From Nocardia uniformis NBRC 13702 (GTDB lineage Bacteria; Actinomycetota; Actinomycetes; Mycobacteriales; Mycobacteriaceae): DNA of 64,000 nt. Of the stretch, positions 57,893 to 64,000 are shown one piece after another. Each line of letters begins with the position of its first letter. Positions within the stretch are counted from its first letter, which is position 1. The position numbers were made by a program, and so were the translations under genes. Under the pieces are notes generated by a model, which had not been told where the DNA came from, made no database searches, and was given only the letters and a program-made list of their open reading frames with translations. Location: positions 1 to 64,000 of the forward strand of contig NZ_BDCE01000078.1 in the NCBI RefSeq assembly GCF_001613345.1, read 5' to 3'.

Positions 57893-58728
57893 AACGCGGT
57901 CTCGCCACGGTCTTCCAACGCGCCCACCCGGTGCCCGAGGCCCCCGAACCGGGCAGTGTGACCCTGCGCGCCCGCGCCGTGGTCGTCGAACGCGGTGGCG
58001 GCCGCCGGGTCCTCGACGGTATCGATTTCGAGGTGCGGGCCGGACAGATCGTCGCCCTCGTCGGCCCCAACGGTGCCGGCAAGTCCACGCTGCTGGCGGC
58101 ATTGACCGGGGAACTCGACCTCGTCTCGGGCACCGTCGAACTCGACGATGAACCGCTCACCGCCTGGACTCATCTCGATATGGCGCGCCGCCGTGCGGTC
58201 CTGCCGCAATCGCATGCGGTCGGATTCCCGTTCACCGCACGCGAAGTCGTCGCCATGGGTCGCGCCCCGTGGGTGCGCACCGACCGGCAACTGCGCGACG
58301 ACGACCATATTGCCGCCGCCATGGCCGCCACCGACGTCACCCACCTCGCGGCCCGGCCCTTCCCCGCCCTGTCCGGTGGTGAACGCGCCCGCGTCGCGCT
58401 GGCCCGCGTGCTGGCCCAGGACACCCCCACCCTGCTGCTCGACGAACCCACCGCCGCACTCGATCTCGGCCATCAGGAACAGATCCTCGCCCTGGCCCGC
58501 GACCGCGCCGGTAAGGGTGCGGCCGTCGTGGTCGTGCTGCACGATCTCGGTATCGCCGCCGCCTACGCCGACCGGGTCGCGGTTCTCGACGCCGGTCGTA
58601 TCGCCGCCGACGGCCCACCGCGTGCGGTGCTGACCACCGAACTGCTCAGCCGCGTCTACCGCCACCCCGTCGAGGTCCTCGACCATCCGGTCACGGGTGC
58701 GCAACTGGTGCTTCCGGTGCGCGGCTAG
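57889..58728 (+). CDS. hmuV: haemin ABC transporter ATP-binding protein
   Basis: A 279-aa ABC ATPase. Walker A is VGPNGAGKSTLL, the Q-loop is AVLPQSHAV, the signature is LSGGERARVALAR, Walker B is TLLLDEPTAALDL and the switch His is in VVLHDLGIAAA. The GTG start at 57889 overlaps the hmuU stop; GTG at 57883 is possible. Powers haem import with HmuTU. The first 25 residues before VTLRARAVVV are extra compared with most HmuV proteins. Confidence 0.95.
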   Translation: MKRGLATVFQRAHPVPEAPEPGSVTLRARAVVVERGGGRRVLDGIDFEVRAGQIVALVGPNGAGKSTLLAALTGELDLVSGTVELDDEPLTAWTHLDMARRRAVLPQSHAVGFPFTAREVVAMGRAPWVRTDRQLRDDDHIAAAMAATDVTHLAARPFPALSGGERARVALARVLAQDTPTLLLDEPTAALDLGHQEQILALARDRAGKGAAVVVVLHDLGIAAAYADRVAVLDAGRIAADGPPRAVLTTELLSRVYRHPVEVLDHPVTGAQLVLPVRG

Positions 58729-58808
58729 GGAGGAAGGCCAGGTCGCCGTCGTGATTTTCGGGCGCGTTCCCCCACCCACCCCACCGCGGTTGTGATGCAA
58801 CTTGTGAT

Positions 58809-59012
58809 ATGGCATCAAGGCAGGTCTCGATACGAGTCGACGAACGTGTCATCGACGCCATCGAGCGGATCTCCGGTGGCAACCGGTCACAGGGCTTCGA
58901 GAAGGCGGCCCAACACTATCTACTCTTCGCCGCCGCGCAGTCGCTGACCGCCGCCGATGCGGAGTTGCTCGCCGATTTCGACGCGACGTGCGACGAGTGG
59001 CGTAGTGCGTAG
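58809..59012 (+). CDS. ribbon-helix-helix antitoxin
   Basis: A 67-aa protein: beta strand RQVSIRVDERVIDAIERISG followed by a helix with NRSQGFEKAAQHYLLF, the ribbon-helix-helix DNA-binding fold of MazE/CopG-type antitoxins; the C-terminal 25 residues (LTAADAELLADFDATCDEWR) should be the toxin-binding tail. It precedes and overlaps the MazF-like toxin gene, so the two form a type II toxin-antitoxin operon that the antitoxin would also repress. Confidence 0.85.
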   Translation: MASRQVSIRVDERVIDAIERISGGNRSQGFEKAAQHYLLFAAAQSLTAADAELLADFDATCDEWRSA

Positions 59013-59310
59013 GGGCGATATCTACGAGATCACCACCGTTACCGGTCGATCCATGACCGCCCTCGTGGTCTCCGATACCGATATCGCCAACCCCATCGGA
59101 TACGCCTTCATCGCCCCGATCGTGCCGAGCCCACCATCGCGCCAGTACGTCACGACCCCGCTCGCCGCCGTCGACGGCCACGCGATCCTGTGGCGAATGC
59201 AGGCGGTCCCCGCCGAACACCTCAGCAAGGGTGTGCACCGCGGCGCGGCCACCGAAGCCGAACTGGGCGAGATCGATGCCATCATGAAGGCGCTACTCGG
59301 ACTGCAATAG
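59005..59310 (+). CDS. MazF-like type II toxin
   Basis: A 101-aa protein with GTG start at 59005, overlapping the antitoxin stop. It has the CcdB/MazF fold pattern: VRRGDIYEITTVTGRSMTAL, VVSDTDIANPIGYAFIAPIV, YVTTPLAAVDGHAI and AVPAEHLSKGV. MazF toxins are ribosome-independent mRNA interferases; the typical catalytic Arg near the N-terminus (RRGDIY) and the S/T after VVS are present. Toxicity is inferred from family and arrangement. Confidence 0.83.
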   Translation: MRRGDIYEITTVTGRSMTALVVSDTDIANPIGYAFIAPIVPSPPSRQYVTTPLAAVDGHAILWRMQAVPAEHLSKGVHRGAATEAELGEIDAIMKALLGLQ

Positions 59311-59331
59311 ATCTCCTCACCCGACCTTCGT

Positions 59332-59703
59332 CTACCGCTTGTGCACGGCGGCGACCGTGTCGACCTGATCCCAGAGCACGCGCAGCACCCCGTTGATCAC
59401 CCACAGCGCGAACAACACCACGCCCGCGGTCGGCGACCAGGTGAACCCCAGCAGTACGGCCCCGCCACCGAACCACAGCACTTCCAGTGCGGCCCTGGAC
59501 AATCCGGTGAGCTTGTAGCGGGCGTCGCGCGCCGCGCCGAACAGTTTCCACACCACGATGAACACCGCCGTCGCGGCCACGGCCGCGAGAATCCGCACGA
59601 TCGGCGGGGCGTCGAGGGAGTACCCCCACGCGGCGGCGGTGGCGAGTACCGCCAACTCCAGGACGAACATGAGCAGCAGGTTCGCGCCCTTGGCAATCGA
59701 CAT
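59332..59703 (-). CDS. YrdB-family small membrane protein (DUF2568)
   Basis: A 123-aa protein with four membrane helices (ANLLLMFVLELAVLATAAAWG; IVRILAAVAATAVFIVVWKLF; ALEVLWFGGGAVLLGF; AGVVLFALWVINGVLRVLW), matching DUF2568. Function unknown. Its ATG lies 2 bp after the MmpL-type gene stop, so it belongs to the same operon and may assist the transporter. Confidence 0.82.
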   Translation of the reverse strand: MSIAKGANLLLMFVLELAVLATAAAWGYSLDAPPIVRILAAVAATAVFIVVWKLFGAARDARYKLTGLSRAALEVLWFGGGAVLLGFTWSPTAGVVLFALWVINGVLRVLWDQVDTVAAVHKR

Positions 59704-59705
59704 GT

Positions 59706-61808
59706 TCACCGCCACACCAGTTTGAGCACCGCGGGGGTCAGCAGCATGCGAATCACGGTGGCGTCCAGGACGAGTGCCGCGATCATGCCGTAGGCGATGT
59801 ATTTCATCAGGACGAGATCGGAGAAGCCGAACGCGCCGGTCACCACGATCAGGATGGCGGCGGCGGAGGTGATCACGCCACCGGTGTGGGCGATGCCGTA
59901 GCGGATCGCCTCCTGCGGTGGTGCGCCGTCGGCGCGCGCCTCGGCCATCCGCGATTGCAGGAACACCTCGTAATCGGTGGACAGGCCGAACAGCACCGTC
60001 ACGATCAACACCAGCACCGCGAACATGAGCGGGCCGGGAGTGAAGTGGAACAGGTCCGCGCCGTGGCCTTCGACGAAGATCCAGGTGAGGATGCCGAGGG
60101 TCGACCCGAGGCTCAACGCGCTCATGGCGACCGCCTTGACCGCCAGCACCAGCGACCGGAACGCCGCGTACATGAGTGCGATCGCCGCGCTGATGAGGAT
60201 CAACGCCAGCAGTGGCAGACCCTCGATGAGTCCGTGGATGCTGTCGCGTTCGAGCGCGGGCACACCCGCCACCATCACCTGCGTGCCGGGTGGTTGTGGA
60301 ATCGAGCGCAGTGCGGTGATCGCGGTATCGGCGTCGCGTTTGTCGGCCAACCCCGATCCCAGCACGGTGACCGCGTCCTGGGTCGGTGCGAACGGGTCGA
60401 ACGGCCCGGTCATCATTCCGGCGGTGCGCTGGGTGGCCTCGTGGCGGATATCGGAGAGCTGTTGCGGATTCGCGTCCACCACAACCAGTTTCAACGGTTC
60501 GGTGCGGAAGCTGGGGAACCAGGTGTCGAAATCCTGCTGGGCCACCCGCGCCGGATTGTGTGCCGCCAGATAGCGTTCGCTGAGCCCACCGAATTCGATA
60601 TTGCGGAACGGCAGGATCAGGGCCAGCAGCATCAGCACGACCGGTGTGATCACCAGCCACGGCTTGCGCATGGCGAACAGCGCCAGCCGGGAGAAGAAGC
60701 CGGCGTCGATCTGCTCGGCGGTGCGGATACTGGCCAGCCGATGCCATCCCCACAGGTCGATGCGCTCGCCGACAATGCTCAATACCGCGGGCAGCGCCGT
60801 CACCGACAGCACCGCCGCCAGCAGCACCGCGCTGATCCCGCCGAGCGGTACCGACCGCAGTACCCCGTTCGGGTAGATGAACAGCGCGCCCAGGCTCACC
60901 GCGATGATCGCCGCCGAGAACAGCACCGTGCGTCCGGCCGTGGCCACCGTGCGCGCGGTCGCCTCCTGCACGCCGCGCCCGGCGGCCAGTTCCTCCCGGA
61001 ATCGGGTCACCGCGAACAGTCCGTAGTCGATGGCCAGGCCCAAACTCACCAGGGTGACGACGGCACTGGCGAAGACGTTGACCTGAATATGGTCGGTGAG
61101 CATCCGCATGATGCCCTGGGTGCCCAGAATCGTCATACCGCCGATGAGTACCGGCAGCAGGGCGCCGATGATCCCGCCGAAGACGAAGTACAGCAGGATC
61201 GCCACCAGCGGGAGCGCGATGAGTTCGGCGCGGTGGATATCCTTCTGCATCCCGGTATTGATGCCCTCGACGACCGGCTGCAGTCCGGCCAACTGCACGG
61301 TCGTGCCGCCGGGACCGGCTCCGGGGGTGCCCGCGCCGAAATCGTCCTTGATGGCCAGGTAGTTCTCGACGGTGTCGGTGCCGCCGTCGCCGCGCAATCC
61401 GATGGAGGCGAAGGCGTGGGTGCGCGACGGGTCGGCGAACTGGCCCATCATCGACCCGTCCCAATAGGAGTCGATCTTGAGGATGTGCTCGTCGTGGTCG
61501 GCGCGCAGCCGGGTCAGCTCCCCCGCCACCGCCGCCCGCAGCCCCGGATCGTCGAGGGTGGTGCCCGACGGCGCGGTGTAGATGACGATCAGATCGGAGT
61601 CGGTATCGCGGCCGAAGGTGCTGTCGGCCAGTTTCGACGCCGCCACCGATTCACTGGATTCGTCGAACCAGCCCTCCTGGGTCAGATGGTCGCCCAGGTC
61701 GCGGCCGTAGAAGCCGGACCCCAGCACCGCCAGCGCGAAGAGGGTGAACACCAGGTACCGATTGCGGTGGATCATGCGCCCCCACCGCAGGGAACCGTTG
61801 TGCAGCAT
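59706..61808 (-). CDS. MmpL-family RND transporter
   Basis: A 700-aa inner-membrane transporter with two repeats, each one helix, a periplasmic domain and five helices. Near the start RMIHRNRYLVFTLFALAVLG; the first bundle has LVSLGLAIDYGLFAVTRFRE and the second LFGLSTDYEVFLQSRMAEA, the Asp-Tyr pairs that carry proton coupling in MmpL proteins. It lacks the long C-terminal cytoplasmic domain of MmpL3. Such proteins export lipids or siderophores. The upstream gene encodes a lipoprotein whose stop codon is directly adjacent to this start, like MmpS/MmpL or lipoprotein/RND pairs. Confidence 0.92.
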   Translation of the reverse strand: MLHNGSLRWGRMIHRNRYLVFTLFALAVLGSGFYGRDLGDHLTQEGWFDESSESVAASKLADSTFGRDTDSDLIVIYTAPSGTTLDDPGLRAAVAGELTRLRADHDEHILKIDSYWDGSMMGQFADPSRTHAFASIGLRGDGGTDTVENYLAIKDDFGAGTPGAGPGGTTVQLAGLQPVVEGINTGMQKDIHRAELIALPLVAILLYFVFGGIIGALLPVLIGGMTILGTQGIMRMLTDHIQVNVFASAVVTLVSLGLAIDYGLFAVTRFREELAAGRGVQEATARTVATAGRTVLFSAAIIAVSLGALFIYPNGVLRSVPLGGISAVLLAAVLSVTALPAVLSIVGERIDLWGWHRLASIRTAEQIDAGFFSRLALFAMRKPWLVITPVVLMLLALILPFRNIEFGGLSERYLAAHNPARVAQQDFDTWFPSFRTEPLKLVVVDANPQQLSDIRHEATQRTAGMMTGPFDPFAPTQDAVTVLGSGLADKRDADTAITALRSIPQPPGTQVMVAGVPALERDSIHGLIEGLPLLALILISAAIALMYAAFRSLVLAVKAVAMSALSLGSTLGILTWIFVEGHGADLFHFTPGPLMFAVLVLIVTVLFGLSTDYEVFLQSRMAEARADGAPPQEAIRYGIAHTGGVITSAAAILIVVTGAFGFSDLVLMKYIAYGMIAALVLDATVIRMLLTPAVLKLVWR

Positions 61809-62345
61809 CTATCCGCAGGCCGCGGTGGTGTAGTCGGCCGAGCGCAGAATGCCGCACAGATCGGTGCGCGAGATCTTCCAGCGTCCGTCGGTGTTCACGA
61901 AATGCACCACCGTGGTGCGCACATTGGTGCCGGTGCCGTCCTTGTCCAGGCTCAGCGTGGCGGTGAGGGTGCCGTCGTGATTGTCGAACACCGGATCCCG
62001 GACCCCGTACACCGCGCGCGGATTGTCTTGCAGCGCTTTGTACATATCCGGGATGGCGTCGCGGAAGGCGTCACCGTCCTCGATGAGGGCGACGCGTTCG
62101 TCGTCGGGCAGATTCGGATCCAGCGCGGACTTGATCTGGGTGTCCAGGTCGGCGGCGGTCGGAATCGACGGGCGCGCCGCGGCGCTGGTGGCCGCGGCCG
62201 CCGAGGAGGACGACAGCGCGGCGTAGGCCGAGGCGCGGGCCGAGGCCACCGAATCATCGTCGGAGCCGCCGCCGCAGGCCGCGAGGGCGGCGCCGAGGAC
62301 GGCGAGGGACAGTGCGGTGGCGGCGGCCGAACGTCGAAGTGCCAT
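61809..62345 (-). CDS. lipoprotein partner of the MmpL transporter
   Basis: A 178-aa lipoprotein: signal peptide MALRRSAAATALSLAVLG with lipobox LAAC, then an Ala/Ser linker, then a small NTF2/LppX-like folded domain containing FRDAIPDMYKALQDNP, VFDNHDGTLTATLSLDKDG, VVHFVNTDGRWKISRTDLC and a final Cys that can pair. The low-molecular-weight antigen MTB12-like (Cfp2-like) fold fits. Its TAG is immediately next to the MmpL ATG. Start at 62345 chosen for the signal peptide. Confidence 0.85.
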   Translation of the reverse strand: MALRRSAAATALSLAVLGAALAACGGGSDDDSVASARASAYAALSSSSAAAATSAAARPSIPTAADLDTQIKSALDPNLPDDERVALIEDGDAFRDAIPDMYKALQDNPRAVYGVRDPVFDNHDGTLTATLSLDKDGTGTNVRTTVVHFVNTDGRWKISRTDLCGILRSADYTTAACG

Positions 62346-62419
62346 CAACTTCCTCGCGTCGAACTGATGTTGCTTGCCGTTAGTCAATCATGCGCACGCG
62401 CAGCAGACCGTCCGGCATG

Positions 62420-62833
62420 TCACATACCGTCGATCACGGCACTCAATCGCCCCAGCAGCGCGCGCACCGGGGTGGGCTCGCGCGGTTGCGCCGCCGTGAC
62501 CGGCACCGCCTGGGGTATCAGATCGCGGACCAGTGCCACGATGCTGCGTTCGTCGTCGAGGTCGATATCGGTCACGGTGGTCTGGGCGACGGCGTCGATA
62601 TCGTCGGTGTCGGGGACGTCGGTCTCGAGGTCGGCGCGGTAGATCTCGAGAACCAAGGTGGAGCGAAAGGTGCGGAATGCGAAGGATCGGCCGTCTCCGG
62701 TGCGGCCGAATCCGTGCGCGTACCGACCCGCGGTCACATCCTCGACGGTGAATCCGGATGTGTGGTCTGTCACCAACCAATCTCCCTGATGCGGCCCATT
62801 GTTCACTTCCACCGTAACCTTTGCCGCCGACAC
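62420..62833 (-). CDS. hypothetical protein
   Basis: A 137-aa cytoplasmic protein, GTG start at 62833. It begins AKVTVEVNNGPHQGDWLVTD, contains YAHGFGRTGDGRSFAFRTFR and LVLEIYRADLETDVPDTDDI, and ends ALLGRLSAVIDGM. Beta-rich N-terminal half, acidic middle. No family recognised. It lies upstream of, and in the same direction as, the lipoprotein-MmpL-YrdB operon but 74 bp from it; probably separately expressed. Confidence 0.6.
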   Translation of the reverse strand: MSAAKVTVEVNNGPHQGDWLVTDHTSGFTVEDVTAGRYAHGFGRTGDGRSFAFRTFRSTLVLEIYRADLETDVPDTDDIDAVAQTTVTDIDLDDERSIVALVRDLIPQAVPVTAAQPREPTPVRALLGRLSAVIDGM

Positions 62834-62980
62834 CCGGCACGAAAGGCCATGTCACGTCATAGAAGTGGGTGCGTCGGTCGGGTGTGGAACTACCCACGGC
62901 GCGCCGCCCCCGAACACCCCCGCCCATCCGGGGTGGCGAGAGATCATGGTCAGATGGTCGGGAACCCATGATTGCAGCAG

Positions 62981-63016
62981 GCAGTGTGATTTCGGCAAGC
63001 AGTGTCATCTCGGCAG
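62981..63016 (+). repeat. 18-bp imperfect tandem repeat before the propeller lipoprotein gene
   Basis: GCAGTGTGATTTCGGCAA (62981-62998) is followed directly by GCAGTGTCATCTCGGCAG (62999-63016); 15 of 18 bases agree. It ends 17 bp before the ATG at 63034 and could be a regulatory site. Confidence 0.7.
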
Positions 63017-63033
63017 ATAAAGGAGTTCGGTGC

Positions 63034-64000
63034 ATGCGCCGTCGCGGCTGGACCCGCTCGGCCCTCGCGGCCGTGGCGGCGGTAACCCTGCTCGCGGGCT
63101 GTTCGTCCCAGGACGACGTCTCGCGCAAGCCCACCCGGGAACCGGCCACACCGGCCGCCGCGCCCACCCTCGCCGCCACCCCCGCCGGTGAGGTGAGCCC
63201 GAGTACGCCGATCTCCGCGCTGCTGGTCGAACCGCGCAGCGGGGTGCTGGCGGTGCTGAGCGCGGACGGAAAGTCGTTGCGGCTCATCGATCGTGGGGTC
63301 ACCCCGGCCGCCGAGCGCACCGTGGCACTGCCCGCCGCGGCCGCCATGCTCGCTCCGGGCGAGCCCGGTGAGATCCTGCTGCCCGCCCCGCGGCGGGTGC
63401 TGCGCGTGGACGCGGCCAGCGGCACCGTCGATGAGATCGCGGTCGACGGCGACGCCCGCGCGGTGGCGCTGCGCCCCGAGGGCGGGCTCGCGGTCGGTAC
63501 CGCCGACGGACGGGTCCTGACCCTGGCCGCCGACGGCACCGTCGACCGCACCGTCACCGGTCTGGTCTCGGTGGACGCGGTGGTGGCCGCCGGTGACGAC
63601 CTCCTCGCCCTCGACCGCCGACAGACCATCGTCACCGAACTCGACCTGGGCGACAACCGCCCCGGGTTGACGCTGCGCACCGGTGACGGCGCGACCAATA
63701 TGATCGGCGACCACTTCGGTCGCGTCCTCGTCACCGATACCGCCGGCAACGAGCTGCTGGTCTACACCGCCGATCCGCTCGTACTGCACCAGCGCTTCCC
63801 GGTAGGCTCTTCGCCCTACGCACTCGCCTACGATGAGCGGTCCGACACCGTGTGGGTGACGCTGACAGGCACCAACGAGGTCGTCGGCTATGACGTGTCG
63901 ACGGGTATACCGGTAGAGGTGGGGCGTTTTCCGACGGTGCGCCAACCCGACACGGTAACCATCGACAACCGCGGCGATATGTTCGTGGGATCCGCGACCG
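63034..64000 (+). CDS. beta-propeller (YncE/quinoprotein-like) lipoprotein, 3' end outside window
   Basis: The first 322 codons of an open frame running off the right edge. Signal peptide MRRRGWTRSALAAVAAVTLL with lipobox LLAGC (Cys22), followed by a Pro/Ala/Thr linker. From about residue 55 repeated beta-strand units (SGVLAVLSADGKSLRLIDRG; GGLAVGTADGRVLTLAADGT; SDTVWVTLTGTNEVVGYDVS) show a propeller as in YncE-like or quinoprotein-type surface proteins. Well-placed AAGGAG upstream of the ATG. Exported protein, probably scaffolding or sensing at the cell surface. Partial. Confidence 0.85.
   Translation, partial: MRRRGWTRSALAAVAAVTLLAGCSSQDDVSRKPTREPATPAAAPTLAATPAGEVSPSTPISALLVEPRSGVLAVLSADGKSLRLIDRGVTPAAERTVALPAAAAMLAPGEPGEILLPAPRRVLRVDAASGTVDEIAVDGDARAVALRPEGGLAVGTADGRVLTLAADGTVDRTVTGLVSVDAVVAAGDDLLALDRRQTIVTELDLGDNRPGLTLRTGDGATNMIGDHFGRVLVTDTAGNELLVYTADPLVLHQRFPVGSSPYALAYDERSDTVWVTLTGTNEVVGYDVSTGIPVEVGRFPTVRQPDTVTIDNRGDMFVGSAT

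Noticed and set aside
59886..62642. 918-codon open frame on the plus strand
   Set aside because: Antisense shadow of the MmpL transporter and lipoprotein genes, with no recognisable domains.

Overview
The window is high-GC actinobacterial chromosome, most likely from a mycolic-acid-containing genus such as Nocardia or Rhodococcus. Pointers are the mycothiol ligase gene mshC with its usual neighbours, F420-linked enzymes, an MmpL-type transporter with a lipoprotein partner, a furA-katG pair, hmuTUV haem uptake with an IdeR-like iron box, and very high GC at third codon positions. No rRNA, tRNA or CRISPR array was found.

Layout. 0.1-15.5 kb: copper-related lipoprotein and membrane protein; an SGNH hydrolase; a two-component operon whose regulator and kinase genes are separated by a translationally coupled gene made of 48-bp repeats; a large DUF4173-type membrane protein with a long disordered insert; then small enzymes (LLM oxidoreductase, second SGNH hydrolase, acetyltransferase, SDR, NmrA-like protein, XRE regulator, VOC protein, cyclophilin).

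15.86-26.09 kb: a compact integrated element of about 10.2 kb. It carries a tyrosine integrase, small DNA-binding proteins, an HNH nuclease, large terminase, portal, MuF-like protein, scaffold, HK97-type capsid protein and two head-tail connector proteins, then stops at a terminator. It has no tail, tape-measure, lysis or recognisable replicative helicase genes. This is the gene content expected of a capsid-forming phage satellite (cf-PICI-like; also reminiscent of phiRv1/phiRv2 of M. tuberculosis) rather than a complete prophage. It sits inside a phosphoribosyltransferase gene, splitting it at a 12-bp core present at both ends; joining the two halves at that core restores one open frame, so excision should restore the gene.

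26.1-47 kb: YdjM-like hydrolase, SCO6745-family protein, membrane Ser/Thr kinase, RidA remnant, HugZ-like protein, katG-furA, an ArsR/AHSA1 operon with twin palindromic operators, a palindrome-rich gene-poor stretch with a frameshifted relic, a CGNR regulator next to a GNAT acetyltransferase, a CPBP protease/acyl-CoA ligase fusion, an epoxide-hydrolase-like enzyme, and a single-chain SRPBCC-thiolase-crotonase protein.

47.6-64 kb: SlyD-type FKBP, a degenerate adenylate-kinase homologue, an F420-reductase-like protein, the conserved mshC / SCO1664 / DUF3090 / phosphomutase cluster followed by uppP, an aldo/keto reductase, hmuTUV, a ribbon-helix-helix/MazF-like toxin-antitoxin pair, a lipoprotein-MmpL-YrdB operon, and a beta-propeller lipoprotein running off the right edge.
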